Positions 40,596 to 49,679 of a DNA stretch of 64,000 nt are shown here, in pieces. The translations under genes and the position numbers were made by a program. The DNA is taken from assembly GCA_910577885.1 (NCBI GenBank), contig CAJTNK010000002.1, positions 22,364-86,363 of the forward strand. The letters are read 5' to 3'. The notes beneath the pieces are model-generated. The model was not told where the DNA came from and ran no database searches. It saw only the letters and a program-made list of their open reading frames with translations. Every line of letters begins with the position of its first letter. The first letter of the stretch is position 1. Origin of the DNA: an uncultured Rikenella sp. (GTDB taxonomy: Bacteria > Bacteroidota > Bacteroidia > Bacteroidales > Rikenellaceae).

Positions 40596-41690
40596 ATGGA
40601 TTTTCAAGACATTATACGGCAGTTGGTGGAACGCATCGAAAAGATGAAAGATAACGTTCTGACGGAAGAGGCGACAAAAAACGCTTTTATTATGCCGTTT
40701 ATCAATGCGTTGGGTTACGACGTTTTCAATCCGACCGAAGTCGTTCCCGAGTTCATCTGCGACATAGGCATCAAGAAAGGGGAGAAGATCGATTATGCCA
40801 TTATGCAGGACGGGAAGCCTGTCATTCTTATCGAGTGCAAGCATTGCTTGCAGGATCTTAGCCTGCACGATAATCAATTGTTGCGGTACTTCACCGTTTC
40901 GCCGGCCAAATTCGGTGTGTTGACCAATGGTATCATCTATCGATTCTATACCGATCTGGAGAAAGAGAATGTGATGGATGAAAAACCGTTCTTGGAGGTC
41001 AATTTGTTGGAATTGCGGGACACACAGATCGAGGAGTTGCGCAAGTTCCATAAGTCGTATTTCGATGTGGATAACATCATGAATACGGCAAGCGAACTCA
41101 AATATACGAATGAGTTGAAACGGCTGATCGCTTCCGAGATGAGTAATCCGACGCCGGAATTTGTGAAGTTTTTCGCTCGGCAGGTGTATAGCGGCCAGAT
41201 GAAAGAGCGGGCAATGGAGCAGTTTACCGGCTTGATGAAGCGTGCCGCCTCGCAGTGGAAAAACGACATTATCAATGAACGGTTGAAAGCCGCTTTAAAT
41301 AATGACGTTCAAGTTTCGACCACCTCTTCAGCGGAAAAATCGGAACCAGAGGCGGAACATTGCGAAGATTCCGACAACGGTATCGTAACTACTGCGGAAG
41401 AATTGCAGGGCTATTATATCGTTAAGTCTATTCTGGCGCAAAAAGTATCTTTGAATCGAGTTGTCGGGCGCGATACGAAGTCGTATTTCGGGGTTCTGCT
41501 GGATGACAACAACCGGAAGCCGATTTGTCGATTGTGGTTCAACCGGAGCAATAAATACGTCGGCACATTCGATGCGGAGAAGAATGAGACTCGACATTTG
41601 GTCAACAGCCTGGACGAGATTTATACTTTGGCGGAACCTATCTGTGCGGCTGTCGATTATTACGAAGGGACGACCAACGGCGGGGAGTAA
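40596..41690 (+). CDS. Lone HsdR N-terminal-like (type I restriction enzyme R-like) protein
   Basis: A 364-residue protein. Its N-terminal domain is the HSDR_N_2 type: DYAIMQDGKPVILIECKHC supplies D66, E80 and K82 of a PD-(D/E)xK nuclease core. Residues 90-200 match the helical part of the family. The C-terminal part (about 265-360) is a separate small domain (AEELQGYYIVKSILAQKVSL). No helicase or HsdM/HsdS gene is near, so it is not a complete type I system. Similar lone proteins are common in prophages and may act in DNA degradation or defence. The codon usage is more A/T-rich than the late genes. Confidence 0.82.
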   Translation: MDFQDIIRQLVERIEKMKDNVLTEEATKNAFIMPFINALGYDVFNPTEVVPEFICDIGIKKGEKIDYAIMQDGKPVILIECKHCLQDLSLHDNQLLRYFTVSPAKFGVLTNGIIYRFYTDLEKENVMDEKPFLEVNLLELRDTQIEELRKFHKSYFDVDNIMNTASELKYTNELKRLIASEMSNPTPEFVKFFARQVYSGQMKERAMEQFTGLMKRAASQWKNDIINERLKAALNNDVQVSTTSSAEKSEPEAEHCEDSDNGIVTTAEELQGYYIVKSILAQKVSLNRVVGRDTKSYFGVLLDDNNRKPICRLWFNRSNKYVGTFDAEKNETRHLVNSLDEIYTLAEPICAAVDYYEGTTNGGE

Positions 41691-41710
41691 TAGTAGACCC
41701 TGGGCGTTTC

Positions 41711-42451
41711 ATGCAAAGTATGATTGAATTTCGCCAGCGGATATACCAGATCGTAGAAAAGAGCGAGGGGCACAGCGGACTCAGTTACGGATACGACATA
41801 TTCATGTCCGTTTGCATCTGCCTGAGCTTGTTGCCGCTGTTCTTTCGGCAGCAGTATCCGGTGTTTTACTATTTCGACCTCTTCACCGTTATTGTCTTTA
41901 TCCTTGACTATATCGCCCATTGGATGACCGCCGACCTGCGGCGGACTTACTCGCATCGGTGGGCGGCGTTCTTGCTGTATCCGGTTACGCCGATGGGGAT
42001 TGTGGATTTGTTGTCCATTTTGCCCGGCGTCAATCTGCTGCCGAACGGGTACAAGATTTTCCGGGTGTCGCGGCTGCTGAAGATCGTGCGGGTGTTCAAA
42101 TTCTTTCGGTACTCCGAGCAATTCCAGCTGCTGTTTCGCGTCCTGCGGAACGAACGGAAGGTGCTGTTGTCGGTGTTGATGATCGCCGTGTTTTACATCA
42201 TCGTCACCGCGCTCGTCATGTTCAATGCCGGGCAGGGAAGTTCTCATTTCGACTCTTACTTCGATGCGTTGTATTGGGCCACGACGACCTTGACGACGGT
42301 AGGATACGGCGATATTTGCCCGGCGAATGACTTGGGGCGGGTGATTAGTATGCTTTCTGCGTTGTTCGGCGTGGCGATCATTGCGCTGCCGTCGGGGATT
42401 ATCACGGCTTCTTACCTGGATGAATTGCGCAAGGAGCGGGACGGAAAATAG
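41711..42451 (+). CDS. Voltage-gated K+ channel protein
   Basis: A 246-residue six-helix channel. S1-S3 lie in the first 110 residues. The S4-like voltage sensor has R or K about every third residue (118, 121, 124, 127, 130 and 133: FRVSRLLKIVRVFKFFR). S5 lies at 151-171. The selectivity filter is TTVGYGD (195-201), and the last helix has a GVAIIALPSGIIT segment. It would conduct K+ across the inner membrane. It ends 4 bp before the right-end integrase arm repeats, so it appears to be prophage cargo rather than a host gene. It is 20 bp downstream of the HsdR-like gene, with which it may be co-transcribed. Confidence 0.9.
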   Translation: MQSMIEFRQRIYQIVEKSEGHSGLSYGYDIFMSVCICLSLLPLFFRQQYPVFYYFDLFTVIVFILDYIAHWMTADLRRTYSHRWAAFLLYPVTPMGIVDLLSILPGVNLLPNGYKIFRVSRLLKIVRVFKFFRYSEQFQLLFRVLRNERKVLLSVLMIAVFYIIVTALVMFNAGQGSSHFDSYFDALYWATTTLTTVGYGDICPANDLGRVISMLSALFGVAIIALPSGIITASYLDELRKERDGK

Positions 42452-42455
42452 GGGA

Positions 42456-42477
42456 TTTGTTGTGCAAATGTTGTGCG
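42456..42477 (+). repeat. Direct repeats TTGTTGTGCA/ATGTTGTGCG, putative integrase arm sites (right)
   Basis: Two copies of TGTTGTGC 11 bp apart (42458-42465 and 42469-42476), in the same orientation as the pair at 6277-6297 near the other end. The pair begins 4 bp after the K+ channel stop and lies 58 bp from the tRNA core. Confidence 0.65.
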
Positions 42478-42485
42478 GATAGAAA

Positions 42486-42530
42486 AAGAAAGAGAGATAA
42501 TCAACTGAATGTCAATTATCTCTCTTTCTT
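42486..42530 (-). terminator. Terminator of tRNA-Leu
   Basis: A perfect 16-bp stem (42486-42501 with 42515-42530) stands just downstream of the tRNA on the minus strand, with a T-rich tail. It is part of the prophage right end, so the tRNA terminator is now provided by the prophage (inference). Confidence 0.8.
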
Positions 42531-42532
42531 CA

Positions 42533-42617
42533 TGGTGCCCAGGACAGGAATCGAACCTGCACGCCTTGCGGCACACGCACCTGAAACGTGCGCGTCTACC
42601 TATTCCGCCACCTGGGC
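42533..42617 (-). tRNA. tRNA-Leu (anticodon CAG)
   Basis: The minus strand gives an 85-nt tRNA: acceptor GCCCAGG (42617-42611) pairs with CCTGGGC (42543-42537), discriminator A, encoded CCA (42535-42533). The T-arm contains GGTTCGATTCC, the loop TTCAGGT carries CAG, and a long variable arm shows it is class II. It is the integration target of prophage 2; its 3' end is reconstituted by the prophage. Confidence 0.95.
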
Positions 42618-42762
42618 CTATATAGCAATACAAAGTAAAGCGATGCACCCTCATCAGATGCAGGGACAAAAGTAGAATATTCTTCCGAAATCTGCAAACC
42701 CTCGTCGAAAAAATCTATCGAAAAACACTCCAAAAACGATTAATCTCCTCAGAGACAGCAGT

Positions 42763-43458
42763 CTAAAAAATCTCCTTCAGCTCCCGTAAACTCCGCACCT
42801 CGTGCAACGGCCGTTGGTCGTGCTCCGCCCCCGTGGGGTTGACGAAAACCGACGGCATCCCCACCGTCGACGATCCGTAAATATCCGTGTAGACATCGTC
42901 CCCCACCATGATACACTCCCCGGGCCCCACCTCCGCTTTGCGCATGGCGTATTCGAAGATCCCCGGATTGGGTTTCCCGATCCCCGCGAACTCGGACGTC
43001 GTGATGCGCTGGAAGAATCGCCCCAAACCGCTGCACTCCACCTTGCGAAACTGCACCTCATTGAACCCGTTGGTGATGAGCGACATCGGATAGCCCTTGC
43101 CGTGGAGGTACTCCAGCGTCTCGATCGAGTGCGGCATCAGGGTATTGAACGTCGGCGAGATCCGCAGGTACTCGTTGCTCATCTCCATCGCCAACCGCGG
43201 GTCGTCGATCCCGGCCGAAGCCAGGAGCCGCACGAAGCGTTGATTCCGGAGCGTCTCGCGATCCACAATCCCGTCCCGGTACTCGATCCAGAGCCGTTGG
43301 TTGATCTCGCGAAACGTTCCGTAATAGGCGTCGAAATCCGGAAATCGGTCCGCCATGCCGAACGTCGCGAAGAGTTCGCGCTGAGCCGCCTCCTGATTGG
43401 CGCGGACATCCCAGAAAGTGTCGTCGAGGTCGAAGAAGATGTGTTTGTAGTGCAACAT
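42763..43458 (-). CDS. yjjG: YjjG family noncanonical pyrimidine nucleotidase (HAD)
   Basis: A 231-residue HAD hydrolase of the YjjG/TIGR02254 type. Motif I is [10 protein letters not shown] (with the two aspartates), motif [11 protein letters not shown], motif III at [10 protein letters not shown], and motif [13 protein letters not shown]. It would dephosphorylate modified pyrimidine nucleotides. I chose the ATG at 43458 since the frame upstream overlaps the promoter. It is transcribed divergently from dnaK. Confidence 0.85.
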   Translation of the reverse strand: MLHYKHIFFDLDDTFWDVRANQEAAQRELFATFGMADRFPDFDAYYGTFREINQRLWIEYRDGIVDRETLRNQRFVRLLASAGIDDPRLAMEMSNEYLRISPTFNTLMPHSIETLEYLHGKGYPMSLITNGFNEVQFRKVECSGLGRFFQRITTSEFAGIGKPNPGIFEYAMRKAEVGPGECIMVGDDVYTDIYGSSTVGMPSVFVNPTGAEHDQRPLHEVRSLRELKEIF

Positions 43459-43479
43459 ACCGAGCGAGAATTCAGAGTA

Positions 43480-43487
43480 CAAAAATA
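43480..43487 (-). promoter_or_regulatory. Promoter of the yjjG-like gene
   Basis: TATTTTTG (43487-43480 on the minus strand) matches TAnnTTTG, 22 bp upstream of the chosen start codon. The -33 region is weak. Confidence 0.6.
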
Positions 43488-43571
43488 GCGAAAAATCGGG
43501 TAAACGCGTCACTCCGCCCCGGGTCGGGCGAGATGACAGAAAAAGGTGACATTTTGGCAGCCCTGCGTTTT

Positions 43572-43586
43572 TGGCACAACAGTTGC
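43572..43586 (+). promoter_or_regulatory. Sigma-54-like promoter of dnaK
   Basis: TGGCACAACAGTTGC at 43572-43586 has the -24 (GG at 43573-43574) and -12 (GC at 43585-43586) elements of RpoN promoters with exactly the right spacing. It lies 57 bp upstream of the dnaK start. A second weaker TGGCAG site lies at about 43556. No TAnnTTTG element is seen before dnaK. Confidence 0.6.
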
Positions 43587-43643
43587 AGGTTAGGCGGATA
43601 CCGAAACGAAAATAAAGTAACAAATAAAAAACCAATCAATACT

Positions 43644-45566
43644 ATGGGAAAAATTATCGGTATCGACCTGGGGACGACCAACTCCTGCGTCTCGGTCATG
43701 GAAGGCAACGAACCCGTTGTGATTCCGAACAGCGAGGGGCACCGGACCACACCGTCGATCGTGGCTTTCACCGAAAACGGCGAACGCAAGGTGGGGGATC
43801 CGGCCAAACGACAGGCGATTACCAATCCGAAACGGACCATTTTTTCGATCAAACGGTTCATGGGCGAGACCTACGCCCAGGTGAAAGGCGAGCTCGACCG
43901 CGTGCCGTATGAGGTGAAAGACGAACACGGCGTGCCGCGGATCGCCATCGACGGACGGTTGTACAGTCCGCAGGAAATCTCGGCCATGGTGCTTCAGAAG
44001 ATGAAGAAAACCGCCGAAGATTACCTGGGTCAGGAAGTGACGGAAGCGGTGATCACCGTACCGGCTTACTTCAACGACGCACAGCGGCAGGCTACCAAGG
44101 AGGCCGGCGAGATTGCCGGGTTGAAAGTGGCCCGGATCATTAATGAGCCGACTGCTGCGGCTTTGGCCTACGGGCTGGAGAAGTCAGACAAGGACATGAA
44201 GATCGCCGTTTACGACCTCGGGGGGGGGACGTTCGACATCTCGATCCTGGAATTGGGAGACGGGGTGTTCGAAGTGAAGTCGACGAACGGGGACACGCAC
44301 CTCGGGGGCGACGACTTCGACCACGTGATTATCGACTGGCTGGCCGGCGAGTTCGAAGCGCAGCACCATGTGGACCTGCGAAAGGATCCGATGGCCTTGC
44401 AGCGGTTGAAAGAAGCCGCCGAAAAGGCGAAAATCGAGCTTTCGAGCGCCACTTCGACGGAGATCAACCTGCCGTATATCATGCCGATCGACGGCATTCC
44501 GCAGCACCTGGTGACGACCCTCACGCGGGCCAAGTTCGAACAGCTGGCCGACAAGCTGATCCACGCCACGATCGAACCGTGTCGGAAGGCACTGGAAGAT
44601 GCCGGGCTGACCGCTTCGCAGATCGACGACGTTATCTTGGTGGGGGGGTCGACCCGTATTCCGGCCATCCAGCAGGTGGTGAAAGAGTTCTTCGGCAAGG
44701 AGCCGTCGAAAGGGGTGAACCCGGACGAAGTGGTGGCCATCGGGGCGGCCATTCAGGGCGGGGTATTGACCGGTGAGGTGAAAGATGTCCTGCTGTTGGA
44801 CGTTACCCCGCTGTCGCTCGGGATCGAGACGATGGGGGGCGTGATGACCAAGCTGATCGACGCCAACACGACCATTCCGACCCGCAAGTCGGAGGTCTTC
44901 AGCACCGCTTCGGACAACCAGCCTTCGGTCGAAATCCACGTCTTGCAGGGCGAACGACAAATGGCACGGGATAATAAGACCATCGGCCGGTTCCACCTGG
45001 ACGGCATTCCGGCGGCGCCGCGGGGCGTACCGCAGATCGAAGTGACCTTCGACATCGACGCCAACGGGATTCTGAACGTCTCGGCCAAGGACAAAGGAAC
45101 CGGCAAGGAACAAAGCATCCGGATCGAAGCTTCGTCGGGGTTGACCGACGCCGAAATCCAGCGCATGCGGGACGAGGCCAAGGCCAATGAGGCGAAAGAC
45201 AAAGAGGAACGCGAACGGATCGACAAGATCAATGGCGCCGACTCGCTGATTTTCAGCACGGAAAAGCAGCTCAAGGAGTACGGCGACAAGATTCCGGCTG
45301 ATAAGAAGTCGGCCATCGAGACGGCACTGAACGGTCTGAAAGAGGCGCACAAGGCCCAGAACCTGGCCGACATCGACAAGTACTCGGAAGGTCTGAATGC
45401 GGCTTGGCAGGCGGCTTCGCAGGACATCTACAATGCGAACAACGCCGGCGGCGGAGCTGCCGGCGGACCGGGAGCCGGTGCTGCTGGCGCGGGCGCGGGC
45501 AATGCCTCGCAGAGCCAGCAGCAGGACGAAGGTCCGCACGACGTCGAATTCGAAGAGGTCAAATAA
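43644..45566 (+). CDS. dnaK: Chaperone protein DnaK (Hsp70)
   Basis: A 640-residue Hsp70 with all family marks: [16 protein letters not shown] at the N-terminus, [13 protein letters not shown] (phosphate 2 loop), [11 protein letters not shown], and the substrate-binding domain with the linker [13 protein letters not shown]. It ends with the EEVK tail. It refolds proteins with DnaJ and GrpE (not in the window). The start at 43644 is the conserved one. The run of nine G within the DLGGG codons (44220-44228) is a homopolymer. A strong terminator follows at 45595. Confidence 0.98.
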   Translation: MGKIIGIDLGTTNSCVSVMEGNEPVVIPNSEGHRTTPSIVAFTENGERKVGDPAKRQAITNPKRTIFSIKRFMGETYAQVKGELDRVPYEVKDEHGVPRIAIDGRLYSPQEISAMVLQKMKKTAEDYLGQEVTEAVITVPAYFNDAQRQATKEAGEIAGLKVARIINEPTAAALAYGLEKSDKDMKIAVYDLGGGTFDISILELGDGVFEVKSTNGDTHLGGDDFDHVIIDWLAGEFEAQHHVDLRKDPMALQRLKEAAEKAKIELSSATSTEINLPYIMPIDGIPQHLVTTLTRAKFEQLADKLIHATIEPCRKALEDAGLTASQIDDVILVGGSTRIPAIQQVVKEFFGKEPSKGVNPDEVVAIGAAIQGGVLTGEVKDVLLLDVTPLSLGIETMGGVMTKLIDANTTIPTRKSEVFSTASDNQPSVEIHVLQGERQMARDNKTIGRFHLDGIPAAPRGVPQIEVTFDIDANGILNVSAKDKGTGKEQSIRIEASSGLTDAEIQRMRDEAKANEAKDKEERERIDKINGADSLIFSTEKQLKEYGDKIPADKKSAIETALNGLKEAHKAQNLADIDKYSEGLNAAWQAASQDIYNANNAGGGAAGGPGAGAAGAGAGNASQSQQQDEGPHDVEFEEVK

Positions 45567-45594
45567 GAGCGGTTTTTGACTTCAGACCATGCAC

Positions 45595-45640
45595 AGCGTC
45601 CCGCCTTGGATAAGATTCCAAGGCGGGACGCTCTTTTTCT
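45595..45640 (+). terminator. dnaK terminator
   Basis: A perfect 15-bp stem (45595-45609 with 45618-45632), 8-nt loop, followed by TCTTTTTCTC. It starts 29 bp after the dnaK stop. Confidence 0.9.
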
Positions 45641-45779
45641 CGGCCCACGCGGGACAGGCTGCCTTCTGCGAGCCTTTCGACTCACCGGGCTTTGTCATGG
45701 GCTACCGAAGCACGCCGACTCTTGGGAGAGACGCAGTCCGTCCCCCAAGAAAATTGGCGAACTGCACCCTCAAAAGACG

Positions 45780-45827
45780 ATACGCCGTTTCCATCCATTT
45801 TTCAGTGGATGGAAACGGCGTATTTTC
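45780..45827. repeat. Long perfect hairpin in an otherwise gene-free spacer
   Basis: The 18-bp perfect inverted repeat 45780-45797 with 45806-45823 has an 8-nt loop and is followed by T-rich sequence. The region 45640-46020 contains no convincing gene; the hairpin may end an RNA transcribed from there or a read-through transcript. Confidence 0.6.
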
Positions 45828-45934
45828 TATGCCAACGACTCCGCCGGAGAGACCCGATGCCTGGCCCGCTGACAAAAAGACGGCTGGCAAAAGGACGATC
45901 GACAAAAGGCGGCCCGATGCCGGACACAAAAAAA

Positions 45935-45965
45935 GCTTCCCCCGGGTACAAAACCCGGAGGAAGC
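45935..45965 (-). terminator. Terminator of the galM-gluP-galK operon
   Basis: A 12-bp stem with one internal mismatch (45935-45947 with 45953-45965), loop ACAAA, is followed on the minus strand by seven T. It is 56 bp from the galK stop. Confidence 0.85.
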
Positions 45966-46020
45966 CTCTCTCTTTTAAAACAGCAGGCAGAAAAAATCCT
46001 TCCCGCCCCCTATGCCTAAA

Positions 46021-47175
46021 CTACTCCAGCCTCCTCGATCCGTCCGAAATGACCACCGGATAGACCTTGCAATCAATGCCGAACTTCGCCTTGTACTTAG
46101 CCCGCACCGTTTCGATAAACGCCTCGTACTTCGGCACCGGCACGACATTGATCGTACACCCGCCGAATCCTCCGCCCATGATCCGCGATCCGGTCACGCC
46201 GCACTCCTTGGCCACCTCGTTGAGAAAATCGAGCTCCTCGCACGAGACCTCGTAGAGAACAGACATCCCGACATGCGTGCCGTACATCTTCCTCCCCACC
46301 GTCTCGTAGTCTCCCGCCTCCAAAGCCGCACAAGCGTCCAACAGCCGCTGCACCTCATCGATCGCATACTTGGCCCGGATATAGTCCTCCTGCGAGATCA
46401 CCCCGATCACCTCTTCGAGCCACTCCGGCCGGGCATCCCTGAGGAACTCAACCCCCGGATGGCGCTGTTGAATCGCCTTGACCGCCCGTTCACAGCTTTC
46501 GCGCCGTTTGTTGTACGGCGACCCCACCAGCTCATGCTTGACACACGAGTCGATCAGCACCACCTTGTACCCGTGCGCCTCCGGATCGAACGGCACGTAC
46601 TGGAACTCACCGGTCTTGCAATCGAGCCGCATCAGATTCCCCGCCTTGCCATGCACCGAAGCGAACTGGTCCATAATCCCGCACTTCACCCCCACATAAT
46701 TATGTTCCGTAGCCTGCCCCACCTGAGCCAGCGTCATTTTGTCGAGCCCGAGCCCGAGCATCTCATTGAGCGCAAAGGCATAGGTGCTCTCCAACGCCGC
46801 CGAACTCGACATCCCCGCCCCGAGCGGCACATCGCCCGAGAAGACGGTATCGAAACCTTTAATCGTCCCTCCCCGCTTAGTAAGTTCCCGGCACACGCCG
46901 AAGATATACTTCGCCCATTGCTCCTTCGGCGCATCAGTCTCCGCAAGCCCGAACTCGGCGCTTTCGCCCAAGTCCAGCGCAAAAGCCCGAACCTTATCCG
47001 TCCCGTTGAAAATAATCTCGGCCACCATCCCCTTATCCACCGCCCCCGGGAGCACAAACCCTCCGTTATAATCGGTATGCTCTCCGATGAGATTGACCCG
47101 CCCCGGCGAAGTGTACACCGCCCCCTGGGTTCCGTACAACTCCTTGAATTTTTCGCGAACTTTCGTAATATCCAT
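46021..47175 (-). CDS. galK: Galactokinase
   Basis: A 384-residue GHMP kinase that phosphorylates alpha-D-galactose to galactose-1-phosphate (Leloir pathway). It has the galactokinase signature GRVNLIGEHTDYNGG (about 25-39), the ATP loop LGAGMSSSAALE (about 117-128) and GGGFGGCT near the C-terminus. It is the last gene of the operon galM-gluP-galK, 31 bp after the transporter. No galT or galE is nearby. Confidence 0.96.
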   Translation of the reverse strand: MDITKVREKFKELYGTQGAVYTSPGRVNLIGEHTDYNGGFVLPGAVDKGMVAEIIFNGTDKVRAFALDLGESAEFGLAETDAPKEQWAKYIFGVCRELTKRGGTIKGFDTVFSGDVPLGAGMSSSAALESTYAFALNEMLGLGLDKMTLAQVGQATEHNYVGVKCGIMDQFASVHGKAGNLMRLDCKTGEFQYVPFDPEAHGYKVVLIDSCVKHELVGSPYNKRRESCERAVKAIQQRHPGVEFLRDARPEWLEEVIGVISQEDYIRAKYAIDEVQRLLDACAALEAGDYETVGRKMYGTHVGMSVLYEVSCEELDFLNEVAKECGVTGSRIMGGGFGGCTINVVPVPKYEAFIETVRAKYKAKFGIDCKVYPVVISDGSRRLE

Positions 47176-47206
47176 AAGTGTTTATTTAGAGAGGTATAAG
47201 GGTTGG

Positions 47207-48505
47207 TTAGTCTACGGGAATATTTTTGTTTACGTTTTTGCTCCCGATAAGAGCGTAGTACAAGATATAAGCTACGGCAGCGACAATCACCCAGTAGGAA
47301 GCCATATAGCTTTCGGTGAGGTCAGCCACTCCGCCTTGGATCAGCGGGAGAATACCGCCGCCGCACACCATCACCATGAACAAGCCCGACCCCATAGCAG
47401 TGTACTTACCGAGCCCTTCAACCGCCAGGTTGAAAATACCGCCCCACATAACCGAAGTGCAGAGGCCGCAGAGCACGAAAAACATAACCCCCATCGGAAC
47501 AGCAGCCATGGCAAAACCGGCTCCGGTGAAGACAGGCATCGAGACCGTGGTGGAAGTGGGCGCATACATGCCGACAAGCAAGAAAAGGATAGCGAGCGTG
47601 CTGACAAAGGCGATTTGTGCCTTAGCCGAGAATTTCCCGCCGAGTACGCCTCCGAGCAGACGACCGCACATCATCAAGAACCAGTAAGTTCCGACCACGG
47701 AACCGGCCAGTGCGGCATCCAAGCCCATCCCCGGGGTTTCACCTGTAGCGGGATTGGTCAGGAAGAGGTTGATGAAGTTCGGAATCCCTACCTCTACCCC
47801 CACATAGAGGAAGATGGCAATCGTCCCCAGGAGAAAGTGACGGAACGAAAGAGCACTGTGTTTATCTTTGACTTGGGTTTCTTTTTTCTCCGCTTCGCGG
47901 TTGGGTTCAGGGAGCTGCATGATGGCCAGCACGATGAATGCCACAGCGAAGATCCCCATAGCAATGAAGAGGGCCGGCGCCGCATCGCTAATAGTCGCCT
48001 GCGCGGCATTCCCCATGAGGTACCCGACCAGAATCGGGACAATCGTTGCCGAGATCGAGTTCAACGTACCGCCGAATTGGATCAACTGATTCCCTTTTTT
48101 ACCCCCCCCCCCCAGGGTGTTCAGCAACGGGTTAACGACCGTGTTCAACATACACATCGAGAAACCGGAGACAAAAGCCCCGCAAAGGTATACTCCGAAA
48201 CTACCGGCCTCGCCCGACAGGAACTGGATACCGACACCGATAAAACCGACAGCAATAGCCAGCAGGGCTGTTTTTTTGTATCCGATTTTCTGGAGCAGCA
48301 GCCCGGCGGGAATCCCCATAAAGGCATAAGCAATGAAGTTCGCGGCATTACCCAGCTGCGACATCCAGTTGGCCACGGCAAACTGGTTCTTGACAATCAC
48401 ACCAATCGGGTTGGTCAAACCGGTCACAAACGAAATCATCGCAAAGAGCGCGAACATCATTGCAATAGGCAATGCATAGTTTTTTTTCTGTTGAGTTTGA
48501 GTCAT
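47207..48505 (-). CDS. gluP: Glucose/galactose MFS transporter (FHS family)
   Basis: A 432-residue major facilitator with about 12 transmembrane helices. It resembles the FHS family of fucose/glucose/galactose-proton symporters (MISFVTGLTNPIGVIVKNQF, GNQLIQFGGTLNSISATIVP, MWGGIFNLAVEGLGKYTAMG). It would import galactose or glucose. It lies between galM and galK in the operon. The four glycines before KKGNQLIQ are encoded by a run of 12 G, prone to slippage. No signal peptide is needed. Confidence 0.9.
   Translation of the reverse strand: MTQTQQKKNYALPIAMMFALFAMISFVTGLTNPIGVIVKNQFAVANWMSQLGNAANFIAYAFMGIPAGLLLQKIGYKKTALLAIAVGFIGVGIQFLSGEAGSFGVYLCGAFVSGFSMCMLNTVVNPLLNTLGGGGKKGNQLIQFGGTLNSISATIVPILVGYLMGNAAQATISDAAPALFIAMGIFAVAFIVLAIMQLPEPNREAEKKETQVKDKHSALSFRHFLLGTIAIFLYVGVEVGIPNFINLFLTNPATGETPGMGLDAALAGSVVGTYWFLMMCGRLLGGVLGGKFSAKAQIAFVSTLAILFLLVGMYAPTSTTVSMPVFTGAGFAMAAVPMGVMFFVLCGLCTSVMWGGIFNLAVEGLGKYTAMGSGLFMVMVCGGGILPLIQGGVADLTESYMASYWVIVAAVAYILYYALIGSKNVNKNIPVD
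48102..48113 (-). repeat. Poly-G tract (12 G on the coding strand) in gluP
   Basis: Twelve consecutive C on the plus strand (48102-48113) encode Gly-Gly-Gly-Gly inside the conserved GGGGxKGNQ segment. Changes in tract length would shift the frame of gluP. Confidence 0.9.
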
Positions 48506-48533
48506 CTTGATTTTGGTTTATTTTGAGTTTCGA

Positions 48534-49646
48534 TTATTTCGTTCCGAACCGATAGACAATATGCTGCTCATAAGTCTCCCCAGCCCTCAACACCACGCTC
48601 GGAAAATCCTTCCGATTGGGCGAGTCCGGAAAGGCCTGGCACTCCATCGCCACCCCATCCCTGTCGGCATAAAAATGACCGGCCATTTTCGATTCCGGCG
48701 AGCCTGCGAGCCAGTTTCCCGTATAAATCTGTATCCCCGGCTGCGTCGTGGCCACCTCCACAAACCGCCCCGACTCCTCCGAGTACAACTCCGCCACCGC
48801 ACGAACCCCATCCGTCAACCCCGGATCGATCACCCAACAATGGTCATACCCTTTCCCCCACTCCAACTGCTGAAAAGAGGTATCCCCGATACGTTCCCCG
48901 ATTTTATGTGCGCTCCGGAAGTCCATCGGCGTCCCCTCCACCAGCGCCGGCGCCTCTCCTTGCGGCAAGGGTATCGCCGTCCGGTCCGTCGGCAGGTAGC
49001 GCGATGCGTTCAAAGTCAAAGTATGCTCCAACACCGACCCCGCGTCATGCCCATTCAGATTAAAATAGACATGATTGGTCAGATTGACAATCGTGGAGGA
49101 AGCAGCAGTATCCTCACCCAACCTGGCATAATAGGTGATCTCCAGCCGATTATCATCCCCCCAGTCATAACACGCCTCTACGTACAAATCCCCCGGATAG
49201 CCCTCCTCCCCCGCCGCAGAACGGTAGCCGAACACCACCCGATCCCCCTCGACCCGTCCCTCCCACAGCCGATTGGCAAACCCGGTCGGCCCGCCATGCA
49301 AGTGATTGGGTCCATTATTAATGGCCAACCTATACGTAGCCCCATCCAAAGCAAACGAGCCTTTGGCAATCCGGTTGGCATACCTCCCCACGCTCTTCCC
49401 CATAGCCGGTCCATCGGCCACATACGACTGCCACCGGCCATACCCCAACACCACATCCTCCATCCTCCCCTCCCGGTCCGGCACCGTCACCCCCACAATC
49501 GCCGCCCCGTAATTGGTCAGCTTCACCTGAGCCCCCGCCGCGTTGGTCATCGTATAGAGAATCACCGGCTCTCCCCCGCCGCTCTCCCCTCCCCCCGCGG
49601 AAGACTCGGGCGTGAAACCCCATACCTGTTGCGTGATCTCGTTCAT
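48534..49646 (-). CDS. galM: Aldose 1-epimerase (mutarotase)
   Basis: A 370-residue galactose mutarotase: beta-sandwich pattern, substrate-binding histidines in GPNHLHGGPTG (about 113) and TNHVYFNLNGHD (about 190), and the acidic residue region GIQIYTGNWL. It converts beta- to alpha-galactose for galactokinase. It is the first gene of the operon, separated from gluP by 28 bp. The promoter upstream (49650-49680) shows no clear TAnnTTTG match. Confidence 0.93.
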   Translation of the reverse strand: MNEITQQVWGFTPESSAGGGESGGGEPVILYTMTNAAGAQVKLTNYGAAIVGVTVPDREGRMEDVVLGYGRWQSYVADGPAMGKSVGRYANRIAKGSFALDGATYRLAINNGPNHLHGGPTGFANRLWEGRVEGDRVVFGYRSAAGEEGYPGDLYVEACYDWGDDNRLEITYYARLGEDTAASSTIVNLTNHVYFNLNGHDAGSVLEHTLTLNASRYLPTDRTAIPLPQGEAPALVEGTPMDFRSAHKIGERIGDTSFQQLEWGKGYDHCWVIDPGLTDGVRAVAELYSEESGRFVEVATTQPGIQIYTGNWLAGSPESKMAGHFYADRDGVAMECQAFPDSPNRKDFPSVVLRAGETYEQHIVYRFGTK

Positions 49647-49679
49647 CCTGATAATTTTATGTAAATCGATATATCTCTG

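Larger units (their letters stand above)
6135..42546. mobile_element. Prophage 2: lambda-type head, P2-type contractile tail, tRNA-Leu integrated
   Basis: The boundaries rest on three observations: a 12-bp identical core GTGCCCAGGACA at 6135-6146 and at 42535-42546 (the 3' end of tRNA-Leu), a tyrosine integrase reading inward from the left core, and paired TGTTGTGC direct repeats with 11-bp period inside both ends. Between them lie a nearly complete set of head, tail, replication, lysis and repressor genes and several cargo genes. In the circular form the repressor region and the integrase would lie side by side across attP. No obviously missing essential module is seen, except that one tail gene (22635-23106) has a frame break. 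Confidence 0.75.

Noticed and set aside
40596..41690. Complete type I restriction-modification system
   Set aside because: Only an HsdR N-terminal-like domain is present; helicase region, HsdM and HsdS are absent in the neighbourhood.
44220..44228. Poly-G run of nine in dnaK as a phase-variation site
   Set aside because: It results from GGG codons of the invariant DLGGGT motif in an essential gene; switching off is implausible.
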